A DNA stretch of 64,000 nucleotides from Trachelipus rathkii (Eukaryota > Arthropoda > Malacostraca > Isopoda > Trachelipodidae). Shown here in pieces: positions 1 through 10,560 of this stretch. The stretch is taken from the NCBI GenBank assembly GCA_015478945.1, contig JABUQX010053475.1:1-64000 (forward strand), given 5' to 3'. The position numbers were made by a program, and so were the translations under genes. The notes beneath the pieces are model-generated. The model was not told the DNA's origin. It worked only from the letters and a program-made list of their open reading frames with translations, and made no database searches. Positions within the stretch are counted from its first letter, which is position 1. Each line of letters opens with the position of its first letter.

Positions 1-57
1 ATGGCAATGTTGTTTAGGAGTAGACTGGTGGTATTCTGAAGCGTTCTTTTTGGAACG

Positions 58-121
58 GATGGTCTAGTAGTGTTAACTCAGCGGACGCGGAGTCAGTTTG
101 AATCCCGGTGAGGGCTGAAAG
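58..121 (+). repeat. tRNA-like SINE head (possible)
   Basis: A box-like TGGTCTAGTAG starts at 60 and a B box-like AGTTTGAATCC lies at 95-105, followed by CCGG, which is the internal polymerase III promoter layout of a tRNA-derived SINE. The spacing is shorter than in a working tRNA and I could not fold an acceptor stem, so I do not call a tRNA gene. Confidence 0.35.
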
Positions 122-1080
122 TAAAATCTCCTTTGGCTCATTCAGTTCAAATGTTACGAGTTCCTTCCTTTTACTTTGTTGATTTGTTAGGTGATGGAGA
201 CATTCTGTTGTTCGTTAGCCATGTTTGGAGTGTGATGTTGTATTTTGTTCAGTTAGTGCAGTATAGGTGGTGTGTAGTGGCTATGGTAACGTCATTTGCG
301 TAGGTTGTATGATTGTGTGTCTGTTTGTGTTTGAGATCGCTGTGATAAGTTGAAATAGTGTGGGGCGAGTTCTAATCTTAATATGGCCCTGCTGTCCGAT
401 CTTTTCACATACTTGGTACTCCGTTATCGACATTGCTGTTTACTCTCTTATTTGTATTGTTTATATATTTTATTAAATCAAGCTATCATAATATATAACT
501 TTTTATTACATTAACTATACTCATCTATTCTCTTTATTTATCTTTGTATCTCTTAAAGTCTAGACTTATTTTTGGGTTAATTTTGTGGATCAAGTGTAGT
601 CTTTGTTGTGAGACGTTATCAAAGTGCTTAGTTTATGTCGCTTGCTGTGATGATTTATTTTTTTTGAGCTTTGGTGTTGAGTTTAGGCCTGTTGATTGTG
701 GGTTATATGAGTTATAGAGGCGGTGTATTTGTGGTGTTTTGTTGTTAGAAAACCGGCGTGTTGGGAATTTGTTAATTGAGTATGAGGTGTAGCGAGTCGA
801 TGTAATCTCTCAAACTACGACTCTGGTTAAACTTTCCAGTGTGTCTTGGGCTGGGAAAATCGAGAGGAACAACAATATAGTATAATAGAGTAATATTGTC
901 GCACTTTTCGAATTTATTAAAATTAGTTACATCAAAACGAGCCCAAAGGCAAGAAAAAATGAGAAAAACAGCGACAACGAAAATAGAATTGGCAAAAACC
1001 GAAGCACAAAACCAACTGGCAATAACAAAAAAAAAAAAAACAATATAGAACACAATAGAAACGTAAATGTTAAACAATGG
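122..1080. other. No gene recognised; G/T-rich then A-rich spacer
   Basis: The first 800 bases are T/G-rich on the plus strand and the last 250 are A-rich, so the minus strand has a 101-codon hydrophobic open frame at 772-1077. That frame is almost only F, I, V and S and looks compositional. I see no domain, splice pattern or repeat match here. Confidence 0.5.
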
Positions 1081-1235
1081 CTATAGTATAGTTACTAATA
1101 TATAGATATATATATATATATGTATATATAGTGTATATAGTTAAAAAGTAGAATTATTTAATATATATAGATATATATATGTATTATATATAGGAATATA
1201 GTATATATAGATAGAGTTATATTATGTATTAAGTA
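1081..1235. repeat. (TA)n-rich microsatellite
   Basis: TA dinucleotide runs are interrupted by G and A. The tract abuts the low-coordinate end of hAT relic A. Confidence 0.8.
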
Positions 1236-1237
1236 TG

Positions 1238-1354
1238 CAGTAATGTCATTTCTTTTCGCATCCGCGGATGCGGATGTTTGATTTTAATATCAGCGGATGT
1301 TGGCTGTCAAAAGTATATATATATAGTAGGGTATATATATATATATAGTATAGG

Positions 1355-1396
<42 letters not shown>

Positions 1397-2450
1397 GTAT
1401 AGTATATAGTGATATAGAATATAGATTATATATATATATATAAAGTATATTATATACGTGTATAGTAGTTATGAGGTGTTAGTATATAGATTAGTAGTAG
1501 TATAGGTATATATATGATATAATATTATAATAGTATATATATATATATAATATTATATATGCTAATATATTTTCGAGCTTTTGCCACAATTCTAGTAATA
1601 TTGAGATTTGGTTTCACAGGGATCGTACTGTTCAACCCAAGTGCAAAAAATGCACCCACTAACCTGTTTCCCCAACCGCCTCGCCCTTAAGAAAGAAGAT
1701 TTTTTACAATGGAGTTTCTACTTTTTGCACTAATTTGAAATCAAATATATAGAGAGTTGTGCTTGAGAAACATCAATTTTCTGCCTTTTCTTGAGAGTCT
1801 TTTCTCTCTTCATCATATATTACCCAGCATTTGCTAAATTACTCTGTCTCACTGAAATCTATGTTAGAGACAGCCTAAGTATTTCCTAGCAAGTTTACTC
1901 AAAGCGTGGGTAAACATTTGCTTAACTTTCCACCAACTGATTTATATCATCATTTGTATCTAGTCGTTTTTCTTGTGATAGTTTTCAATCATTTGCGCTA
2001 AACTTTGGTAATGCTTGTGTTTCTTCATCATTACTGGACTGTATAAATTCTTCCACTGAATCTGTTATTGCTTGTAGAAGGTGTTTATTCTGTAGATTTC
2101 GTTTTTTCCTTTTAATGGTGGCGAATTTTCAAGACTATCAGGTTGAAGTTTTTTCAACTTTCAACCAAAGTGAGATTTAACTTGTGTCAATATGTTTACA
2201 AAATAACTTGCCTTTTATAACGGATATTGGGTAAGTCGCAATAGTATGAAAGTCATTAATTCCAACAGAACCAAAGCATTGTCAATTTCTAGTTTTATAC
2301 ATCTTCATTTTTTTAAACGTCATCATTTCATTTTTAGTATAAAATCTTTATCATATCGACAAAAAATAATCCACGCAACATTCCGCAGGGCAAAGCGCGA
2401 ATGCGGATCTTTAATTATGTGCGGATGTGCGTTGATGACAGCATCATCAA
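1238..2450 (-). mobile_element. hAT-family DNA transposon relic, copy A
   Basis: Read on the minus strand, 1650-2000 gives broken pieces resembling the C-terminal dimerisation domain of hAT transposases: a WWK-like start near 1950 followed by a leucine-rich stretch and a basic R-L-S-x-K-x-x-K-L-like end. The same segments occur in the same order in copy B at 20.4-21.9 kb. Both ends carry subterminal GCGGAT hexamers (1261-1300 and 2395-2435), and the tips read CAGTAATG at 1238 and, on the minus strand, GATGATGCTG at 2450. Copy A lacks about 300 bases of internal transposase sequence present in copy B and has frameshifts, so it is a non-autonomous deletion derivative. A (TA)n array sits inside it. 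Family assignment rests on motif order and the shared structure, not on an alignment. Confidence 0.6.
1310..1562. repeat. (TA)n array inside hAT relic A
   Basis: A TA array lies between the subterminal GCGGAT repeats and the transposase C-terminal region. Copy B has a TA-rich stretch at the same place (20,547-20,670), so the array was probably inherited with the element. Confidence 0.7.
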
Positions 2451-2552
2451 TATATATATATATAATATATATATATATATTAATAATATATAATATAAAT
2501 ATATATATATAATATATATAAGATATTATTATATATATATAATAACATAATA
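2451..2552. repeat. (TA)n microsatellite
   Basis: TA array between the hAT tip and the 3' end of a minus-strand non-LTR element. Confidence 0.8.
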
Positions 2553-3615
2553 TAAATTTTCTGTGTCTTCATCTTCCTCTTTGCCCAATGACTGGGTGTA
2601 AGGGTGCTGTGTCATGCATCGGTTAAAGAATGATTAATAGATTCGTTTTTATGTTATATGAGTAATTTATGACAAAAGTCGAAATGAAAGCCCAGGCCCC
2701 ACCTCCCCTCTGTACCATCAATGTGATGTTGAGAAATCTATCATCAGACAGTAAAGGGTAATCCACTCCTAATGATGGCTTGTCATGGTACGTCTGACTG
2801 CTGATACCTTCACTATGGTAAATCGTCAGGAAGTTCATCCCTTGGCCCAGGGGCCACAACCCCATGCCCCCATACAAACCCCGCCATTCTCTCCTATCAT
2901 TTCCCCTTAATTCGCCTCTGCATAACTCACATTTCTCTCCTTCAACATTCGTTCACCGACTCAATCCACTTTCTCTTCGGTCTCCAGCCGGTCGATTCCA
3001 CACACTTCTCCACTATACATCCTTAACCAACGTGCTAATCATCCATCCTTTCCCACATGACCAAACCATCTTCAACATAACTTTCATTTATTCTTCATTT
3101 ACCCCTTTCTTCAACACCACTACAACTCTCTAATACGTTCATCCTCATTTTAATTAATTCTTTCACACCTAGCATCTGCCCCTAAGATTGTCCATCTCTA
3201 CACATTACTTTAGACTATACTTCTTATTCCAGGACCATAGTCTCACTTAACACAGGTAACAACATAACAACATACCCTCATGCTAAGTTGTAGCCACTCA
3301 AGACTTAGATCCCTTTATATTCACCAACGATTTAATTGCGCCAGCAACCTTCCTTCATTCACAACTTTCTACTCACTCTGCATCATCCTTCCTTCTCATC
3401 CAACACATACCCTAAATATTTAAACGCAGATACTTGTTCCAGCTGCTCATCATCTAACATAATTTCACACTGAGGACTTCCTCACTCACAACCATAACCT
3501 TACTCTATCTACGTTTACTTTCAAACCCCTCCTTTACTCACCACCTGCCAAATCTCTCTTACCAATCCTCTCAAATCTTTTCAGATTTCCCACACAAAAC
3601 AAAATCATCCGCATA
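2553..3615 (-). pseudogene. Non-LTR retrotransposon, 3' part of reverse transcriptase ORF (decayed)
   Basis: Read from 3615 down, the minus strand begins at the reverse transcriptase catalytic box (ADDFVLCG near 3614-3591), followed by a K-S-K-V-M-V-like segment, a R-K-V-A-G-A-I-K-S-L-V-like block near 3355-3320, a V-E-M-D-N-L-R-G block near 3195, and a terminal REWRGLYGGMG at 2862-2893. This block order is that of the palm-to-C-terminus part of a non-LTR reverse transcriptase family common in decapods. It would copy element RNA into DNA at a nicked target. At least six frame changes or stops are visible, so it is dead. The 5' end is truncated right at the catalytic box, next to (TA)n. The 3' end runs through a short 3' UTR ending in an AAGAGGAAGATGAAG-like stretch and then (TA)n. 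A homologous plus-strand copy lies at 44.5-46.45 kb. Confidence 0.7.
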
Positions 3616-3619
3616 TAAT

Positions 3620-3701
3620 TAGTAGGGCACCTAAATATTATATAATAAATATATATATATATTATATATATATATTATATATATATATATTAATATTAAT
3701 A

Positions 3702-3735
<34 letters not shown>

Positions 3736-3872
3736 ATATATTAATATATATAATATATCTATATATTATATATATATATATTATATAATATATATATATA
3801 TAATATATATAATAATATTATATTATAATATATATATATAATAAGAAATATATATAATATATATATATACTA
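3620..3872. repeat. (TA)n microsatellite
   Basis: Long TA/TTA array between the truncated 5' end of the non-LTR fragment and the 3' tail of a minus-strand SINE. Confidence 0.85.
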
Positions 3873-3874
3873 TA

Positions 3875-4093
3875 CGTCATTCATTTTTATTTCATCCCCT
3901 TCTCAAGGTAAACACAGGACACAGGAAATCGAACTTTAGGCCGGAACTATTCCAAGCCTGTCGCCACCAACGGTTCGTAGCCGAGTCTTAATTCCTTCCC
4001 CAGAGAAAAACTCAGACTGCTACGAGGAGATTAAACCAGCGTCCTCTCCATTGAGAGCGGGCGAGTCAACTTCGACGCCACAGGCGTTTCAAG
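3875..4093 (-). repeat. tRNA-derived SINE, minus strand, (TA)n tail
   Basis: On the minus strand an A box-like region (GGCGTCGAAGTTGACTCG) and a B box-like TGGTTTAATCTCC are followed by a body containing GCCTAAAGTTCGATTTC and then (TA)n. The 8.7-kb plus-strand copy has the same head, body (GCCTAAAGTCGATTTC) and tail, which supports a dispersed SINE family of roughly 200 bases. Confidence 0.6.
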
Positions 4094-4165
4094 ATATAAT
4101 AATAATAATATATATATATAATATATATATATAAACAATATATATATATAATAATATAATGTAAT
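4094..4165. repeat. (AAT)n/(TA)n tract
   Basis: Short AAT and TA runs between two SINE copies. Confidence 0.7.
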
Positions 4166-4232
4166 AATAATAATAAAACCAGCGTCCTCTCGATGGGAGT
4201 CGGCGAGTCAACTTCCTATGCCCGGAGGCGTT
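4166..4232 (-). repeat. Truncated SINE head
   Basis: This repeats the head of the 3.9-kb SINE, with GACGCTGGTTTTA and GTTGACTCGCCGA on the minus strand. It stops right after the B box and lies between AT microsatellites on both sides. Confidence 0.55.
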
Positions 4233-4272
<40 letters not shown>

Positions 4273-4452
4273 TTATTTAAAAACATTTAAGATGTTATTA
4301 GAGCCAACTTTTATATCCCTATGTTCAATAGTTAATATTTTTTTTTAAATTATATATATATATATAAATTATATATATATATAATATATTATATATATAT
4401 ATATATATATTATAATATAATATAATAATATATATAATACTATATATATATA
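4233..4452. repeat. (TA)n arrays
   Basis: Two TA arrays (4233-4280 and 4345-4452) with a 65-base AT-rich spacer. A minus-strand frame of I and Y residues here is only a translation of the repeat. Confidence 0.75.
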
Positions 4453-5091
4453 AACCACTTAAAGTTATAAACAATAAGCACCAAATATAATGAAAGTGGT
4501 ATATTGTTAAATTAAAGACAGCAGATAAATAAATCATACAGGATCAAGAAAAAAATATAACCATAGAAGGAAAATTATAACCCAATTTTTACATATACCC
4601 AATGTACCAAAAAATAATACTTAAAATTACATACATTATCCATCACAATATCACTCACCATCTTTACAAACACTTTATTAATGATCAAATACCAAAGTTT
4701 TACATACAAAATTCACTTCCTCATGTTCAATCGGGAATACTACATTAAGCTCGTTATATTTTAATGTGCCACCTATTCCTCTTTATTTTTATTTTAAATA
4801 TATTTAAGTTTATACCCAGTATTGCACGATGACTTCAACTTGATTATCAAATTCAAGCATCTATATAAACTGATCAAGATGCAAAATCAAATCAAGTAGA
4901 CAAGGAGCGTCAAAAAATAACACATAAATACCTACATAATTAAAAAAAGGAAATTGGTTAACAAAATGCATACAATTGAAAAAATGGAAAGATAATAAGC
5001 GATTAAACTGCAAAAAACATTAGAAACCAACCATATTTTAAAAGCAAAATAATAATAACTACAATAAAATTAATAGACCATAATAGAAGCC
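4453..5091. other. A-rich spacer, nothing recognised
   Basis: A-rich plus strand with no open frame of note and no recognisable repeat. Confidence 0.5.
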
Positions 5092-5170
5092 CAAGCACAA
5101 GCACAAGCACAAGCACAAGCACAAGCACAAGCACAAGCACAGGCTCAAAGCACAAGCACAAGCACAAGCA
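5092..5170. repeat. (AAGCAC)n hexanucleotide repeat
   Basis: About twelve AAGCAC units in direct tandem, with one shifted unit (GGCTCA) near 5142 and a terminal AAGCAACA. Confidence 0.9.
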
Positions 5171-6358
5171 ACAATAATCATAAAATTCTCACGAAACTAG
5201 TAAAATTGATAAATTTAAACAAATTCATAATTAATTAGATGACATGGAAATATAATTAAAAAAATACACTCCTTAACTGCAACGATTAATCACCTTGAAA
5301 GACCTTTACCACCATCAAAGCACCAATAAAGCTTCCTAATCAATCAACCACTTTGAAAAAGAACACTAACCAAATCACAAACAAAAAATAAATTGCCTAA
5401 AAAGTAATAAAGAGGTGAAAATAAAAAAAATCACAGATAGCGAATGTATAAAAAAGAAAAAATCAGAATAATGATGACGAACGATCTGCGCGGAAGAAAA
5501 GCCAGAAAAGAAGTAATAAAAGAAGAAAAAGGAGAAGAAAAATCAGCGAATACTCGATGTCTGGCCCCCCATCATCTACCACTCACTCATCTGCATTTGC
5601 AATTCATGCATAAAATAATAAAAATATGAGACAATAATAATCAGGTATTATGTAACTCAACTTACTGCAACTGCTACAAAGTGTGATTATTTTGTTTAGT
5701 TTTTTTTCAGTAAATAGTTGATTAGTGTTATTATAGAGAAGATGGTGGTATGTATTGAAAGGTAGAGGTTTTCCTTTAAGTTTGCAGTATAATGATAGCT
5801 TTTTCCAGATAAGGGGATCGAAATTTAGACTGATGAAATTCTTGTATTTGTACTAATTGAGTTAAAGCTTGTTCCCTAGGTGTGGAGGGGTTTGTTGCAT
5901 ATGTTGTTGTGCCAGTTGCAGATGACGATTTAGGTGCCTTTGTTATGTTTTCTAAGTCAGTTGATTTCTATTGTTGGGTCTTGGTTGAGTTTTGTTTTCG
6001 AGAGCTTTTGATATTTTTGCTGTTTTGAGGTGGCAGTTTTGACCTGCTTTGCTAAGTGAATTGGGAGATTGTTTGGGTGGTTTATTGGATTGGGTGTTTG
6101 TGTGTTTGTTTTTGATTGATCATTGATGTGTGTTGTTGGTTGGTTGAGTTTTCAGTGTATTTATTGTTTTCCACCATTCTGCTGCATTCGTGTGTTGAGG
6201 TTCTGTAGGAAGTTGGAAGTTGTTTGAGAGTGTGTAAATTGTTAAGTTATGTAGTGGGTGTTTAGGCGTTATATCTGTGTTGTCATTTGGAGTGATGTGA
6301 GTATTATTTTTCTGAGCGAGTTGCATTGTTTGATTAGTTGTTCTATTTCAGGTTAGGT
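5171..6358. other. No gene recognised
   Basis: A-rich up to about 5640, then T/G-rich. A minus-strand frame at 6120-6326 (68 codons, rich in N, T, Q and H) may extend upstream in broken form to about 5880 and has a low-complexity look sometimes seen in retrotransposon first ORFs. I cannot place it in a family. Confidence 0.35.
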
Positions 6359-6359
6359 T

Positions 6360-6556
6360 TTTAAACTTAGCACTTGTCCAGCTGCCACCATCTAACATAA
6401 CTTCACACCGAGAACTGCCCTCATCTTACAGCCATAACCTTACTCTTATCCCCGTACACTTTCCAAACCACCTTTTAACACACCCTGCCAAAAATCTCTC
6501 TACCAATCTATCAAACTCTCTTCAGATCACCACACAAAACCAAATCATCGGGGCAT
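6360..6556 (-). pseudogene. Non-LTR reverse transcriptase fragment
   Basis: This 197-base piece closely matches 3420-3615. Both run from the catalytic A-D-D box (6556 down) through the segment around C-G-x-S-E and K-V-M-V to the end of the palm. It is the second copy truncated at the same catalytic codons and abutting (TA)n. Its low-coordinate edge ends at AAACTTAGCACTTGTCCAGCTG with no further homology seen. It is too short to act. Confidence 0.65.
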
Positions 6557-6858
6557 ATATATATATATAATATAATTATATATATAATTTTATATATATA
6601 TTATTAATATATATATATTATATATATATATATATATATTAAAGGTATAAATACATATATATTATTAAAAAATATTTATTTATTTTTTTATAAAATGTAT
6701 ATATTATATAAATATTATATATAATTATATAGTATATATTATATATATATATATATATTATAATATATATATATATATATATAGTAATATTATATATATA
6801 TATATATATATAGATATATATAATATATATATATAGTATATATAAATATATATATATA

Positions 6859-6931
<73 letters not shown>

Positions 6932-6955
6932 TATTAATATATATATATATATAAA
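6557..6955. repeat. (TA)n microsatellite
   Basis: Long TA array with AATTATT interruptions and a small AT-rich island at 6640-6700. The 68-codon I/Y frame on the minus strand is not a gene. Confidence 0.85.
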
Positions 6956-7429
6956 AAACACCAAACTACAAGACCAACACTAAAAAATATTTATTACATA
7001 AAAAAAATTCACATTTCACACACTCAACCATCACCCAACACGAAACCATCCTGTAAATAAAACAAAATAAAATTTCGAGCCCAAAAAGCAATGCAATATT
7101 TTTATGTCACACTATCAAAAATTAACCATATCCCTACTAATAAACCAAATAATAAAGCAGCTCAATAGTTGAAAACCAATTATAAAGTTCTTAAACTTTA
7201 TTAAAAACCTGAAAAAACCTCACAAGCTGTAGCCCAGACCAATATCCATTGACCTCAGACATCTAATGAACCAATGCTATCAAATCATACACAAAATAGT
7301 TATGTCGCAGACAAACCACACACTCTACCGTACCTTTATGGAAAACATCCCACATACCGTTAATGCCAATATAAAACCAAACAAACCAGCCATGCCAATA
7401 AACGCAGCTTCGAAGAGACCTCTATATTA
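6956..7429. other. Spacer, nothing recognised
   Basis: A/C-rich sequence. A plus-strand open frame (7266-7604) runs into the CT repeat and has no family resemblance. Confidence 0.45.
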
Positions 7430-7466
7430 CCCTCTCTCTCTCTCTCTCTCTCATTCTCTCTCTCTC

Positions 7467-7499
<33 letters not shown>
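7430..7499. repeat. (CT)n microsatellite
   Basis: CT dinucleotide run broken by two single-base changes (CATTCTC and CATCTC). Confidence 0.9.
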
Positions 7500-7502
<3 letters not shown>

Positions 7503-8299
7503 CACAAACGGACTCATAAAACACTAGTGTTACTTCCATTACTAGACAATGAATATAATAGAATCTCTCACTTATTCTCCTATCAGATTCACAACATGGC
7601 TTGAAGAGAAGCCACTCTTATACCACTATCCTAACCATTTAACATAACACATCCACACATTCCCCAGCCTCCACAACGTGGCTCTCCTCAGTAGCACATA
7701 GACATCAGCAGGCATTGATACAGTCCCCCTCACCTTTTAACTGATAAATCTTAAACACATTCATAATTATAAAGACAATATTAATAGCAAATCTCCTATC
7801 CGGTCACACACAGCCAGACATACATAGACCAACTCCTCCCGCACATACAAATTAAATAAGAGTCCAAGGAGCCATTTTTTTACTACACTCTTTAACCTTT
7901 TTAGGCACGAGTGTCGCCCCCCCCCCCTCCAATCCCACTTCCCCTTCTATAAAAGTTAATAGTTATGCTTGATAATCTAACAATCACAGCCACAAATCCT
8001 TCTTATAAACACAGCATGCAGAAACTGCAACAATTAAAGGAATGAGAAATAGACGAAGCGGGGTTTGTAAGGGGGTATGGATTTCCCAGGGATGAACCCC
8101 ACATTGACTAGATACCACAGTGAGGCGTACATCGTGGTTTCGTGAAATATCAGGGTGGATTTTTCTGATTGCCCAAGTTCTCACTGGATAAAGAAGACAG
8201 AAAAAGAGAGGGGCATTTTTTCAACTTGCTTCATGTTCTTTCTACTACTTTCTTCCGAGTTAGTTACTCACCTCGCTCCCCCTACTGGGATAGGAGGAG
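7500..8299. other. Spacer with an unassigned minus-strand frame
   Basis: No confirmed gene. The minus-strand frame at 7984-8184 has mixed composition (charged N-terminal half, then a hydrophobic segment near residues 44-58 and a short Cys-containing tail). It reads more like a remnant exon or repeat-borne ORF than chance, but I do not recognise it. A C11-like homopolymer lies at 7917-7927. Confidence 0.35.
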
Positions 8300-8575
8300 T
8301 TAATATAATAATAATATATAAATAATAATAATAAAATAAAATAATATAATAATAATAATAATAATTTAATTAATAAATAATAATCAATAATAATTAAATA
8401 ATAAAATAATAATAATAATAATAATAATAAAATAATAATAATATATAATAATAATAATAATAATAATAATTAATAATAATAAAAAATAATAATAATTAAA
8501 ATAATAATAATAATAATAAATAAAATAAAATAATAATAATAATAATAATAATAAATATAATATATAATATAAATA
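8300..8575. repeat. (AAT)n microsatellite
   Basis: AAT trinucleotide array with AAAATAAT and AATTAAT interruptions. Confidence 0.9.
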
Positions 8576-8591
8576 TATATATATATATAAT

Positions 8592-8631
<40 letters not shown>

Positions 8632-8693
8632 TATATATAAATATATATATATTATAATATATATATATTATTATATATATAATAATATATATA
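8576..8693. repeat. (TA)n microsatellite
   Basis: TA array immediately before a plus-strand SINE. Confidence 0.85.
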
Positions 8694-8905
8694 CCTTGTG
8701 CGCAGGAGTTGAGGCGCCGCTCTCATACGACGCAGACGCATGGTTCATAATCCTCCGCTACATTGGAGTTTTTATCACCTCGTGCGCCAAGAATAAAACG
8801 ACTGCGAACCACTTGTGGCGCTGGTTTGGTTAGCGCCTAAAGTCGATTTCTGTGTTCCCCCCGTATTACCCCCTTGCATAGGGATAAAGCACGATAAAGG
8901 AGTTT
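8694..8905 (+). repeat. tRNA-derived SINE with (TA)n tail
   Basis: The head carries A box-like TGCGCAGGAGTTGAGGCG and B box-like TGGTTCATAATCC. The body contains GCGCCAAGAATAAAACGAC, GTGGCGCTGGTTTGG and GCCTAAAGTCGATTTC, and the copy ends in ATAAAGGAGTTTATATATA, passing into (TA)n. The copy at 3.9 kb (minus) shares head and body. Mobilisation would depend on a LINE reverse transcriptase. Confidence 0.65.
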
Positions 8906-9035
8906 ATATATATATATAATAATAGATATATATATATATATATATATAGATATTAATATATATATATTATATATATATATAAAATATAATATTATATTAT
9001 ATGATAATATATATAATATATATATATATATATCA
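8906..9035. repeat. (TA)n tail/microsatellite
   Basis: TA array continuous with the 3' end of the SINE. Confidence 0.8.
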
Positions 9036-9059
9036 ATGTTATACTCATAATTCAACCAA

Positions 9060-10075
9060 GATTTCTAAAGAAAACTTCTCCTTCTCTTTGTTATTATGTT
9101 TTAGTTTTCTTTCAAATGCTCAATATCGGCTTTGTTGATGGGGCTACTTCTTTCTTTTCTGTCAATGTGATAGGCCTAGCTCTTAGAGATATCTAGAAAG
9201 GTTACCTACTTTCAATAATTATCTTCTCACGCACATTAACTCTCATCCATTATACGCCATACTTGACCTCATTCTTCAACTCAATTTAATGATGCATCCA
9301 CATAAAGTAATAGAACTACCTCTCGCCTTAATACTTGTCAATGATAAGTACAACAAAAATGTGAATGCTTCAAAAGCTTCTCAAAACCTTGTGAAATTGA
9401 ATTTATTAAAACTAAACAAACAAATCCACTTTCTAAGAAAAGTTCTAGTATTCCTATGCCTTTGGACATTCTTCTTTCCTTGAATATGAAAGTACTGCAA
9501 CTTATCATAAAAAAAAAAATTTCTTGGAAACCTCACATCACAACGGTTGCTAGGCGGCCATCAAAAAATTGGTTCTTGTGTTTTGGATGGCAAACATTTT
9601 TGCTTTTCTTCAGTTATCATTATACACAGGCCTCATCTGCCCTATGTAAATTACTGATTTCAGTACTGGAGAGTGGGGCTCTTTCACCCGCTTTGTATAC
9701 GGTCGAGTCCCAAGGCAAAAGCTATAAAGTTCTTACTTCCACTCATTTACCCTCTATCTCTGCGCGCCATGTTGGTGCTTTATCTCCTTTCTATAGGTAC
9801 CGCAGCGCAGGTGCTCGAGGGAACCTATTCCACTCGCTACCACCACCTTTACGTCCCATCGTAGGACAAGGGTGCTGTATCTGCACATGAGTTTTTTGTG
9901 TTGATATTGAACTCCAGTAGTTCGCTGCGGTGCTCCTTCTTTCCTGCCACCTCTGTCTATGAGAATGTCTCTTCCATCTTCTGTGTGCCACTGAATTTAA
10001 TTCTCCCCCGTTCAAAAGCCTGCGTTCTGTGCTCTCCGCGTAATTTACGTTAGGTATTAACTATCTAGAGCGTAC
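9060..10075 (+). pseudogene. Jockey-type non-LTR retrotransposon, 3' end of reverse transcriptase ORF
   Basis: The frame open from 9456 to 9890 reads through a S-W-K-P-H-I block (9517-9540), a L-E-S-G-A-L-S block (9666-9690), VESQGKSYKVL (9701-9735), S-A-R-H-V-G-A-L-S-P-F-Y-R-Y (9757-9803) and S-L-P-P-P-L-R-P (9831-9858). After a frame change, FFPATSVYENVSSIF follows at 9938-9982. These blocks in this order form the conserved C-terminal tail of jockey-like reverse transcriptases in crustaceans, downstream of the polymerase domain. A V-N-A-S-K-A-S block at 9361-9381 marks the end of the polymerase core. Several frame changes and stops exist (for example near 9480), so it is a 5'-truncated dead copy. 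The element would have moved by target-primed reverse transcription. Confidence 0.75.
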
Positions 10076-10408
10076 AACCACCCCCTCCTTGAATAAGGCT
10101 CTGCCTGTGTGTGATGTAATACTTTTTAATTACAAGAAAACAAAAAAAACTAAGTGAATAAATAATAATAACAATGCACTCACGAGATGGAAAAGTACAT
10201 CTGCAAATGATACAACGCACATTAGATGTGAAGGAGAGTTTGATCTTGTTTGCAAGTTCAGTCCCGAAAATAAATTCAAACATGCCAGCAAGTAATGATA
10301 GTATTATCAGCATTGCAAATGCTATTGAAGTTCTACAAACCATAAGAGAAAATAATTAAAATCCTGTGCCATACTGACACTTTCATTGCAGTTTCTATTC
10401 CACTACTG
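10076..10408. other. Spacer with a short unassigned plus-strand frame
   Basis: A 61-codon plus-strand frame (10174-10359) has normal amino-acid variety but no recognised motif. A possible 3' splice site (pyrimidine run then TTGCAG, ending at 10391) lies just before the 51-base triplication. Nothing more can be supported. Confidence 0.3.
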
Positions 10409-10560
10409 AAATCATTAATAACAATGAATCTATATCAAGGTCATAGCAAAGGTGTTAGTAAATCATTAATAACAGTGAATCTATATCAAGGTCATAGCAA
10501 AGGTGTTAGTAAATCATGAATAACAGTGAATCTATATCAAGGTCATAGCAAAGGTGTTAT
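10409..10560 (+). repeat. 51-bp direct tandem repeat, three copies
   Basis: Units start at 10409, 10460 and 10511 and are nearly identical: one A/G difference in unit 1 and a T-to-G change in unit 3. The period equals 17 codons, and one plus frame is open through units 1 and 2 (pattern K-S-L-I-T-x-N-L-Y-Q-G-H-S-K-G-V-S). In unit 3 the single change creates a TGA. Whether it was ever translated is unknown. Confidence 0.85.

Noticed and set aside
58..121. Functional tRNA gene
   Set aside because: A and B boxes are present but the arms and length do not give a complete cloverleaf, so a SINE head is the better call.
6758..6964. Long I/Y frames in TA arrays (also 4325-4537, 8837-9055, 43,084-43,584, 52,343-52,573 and 62,633-62,872)
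   Set aside because: They are direct translations of TA/TTA repeats with no other content.
9673..10015. Second plus-strand frame and minus-strand frame over the jockey 3' end
   Set aside because: They overlap the recognised jockey blocks in other frames and carry no independent signal.
10409..10560. CRISPR-like array
   Set aside because: The 51-bp units are directly adjacent without unique spacers; this is a minisatellite in a eukaryotic context.
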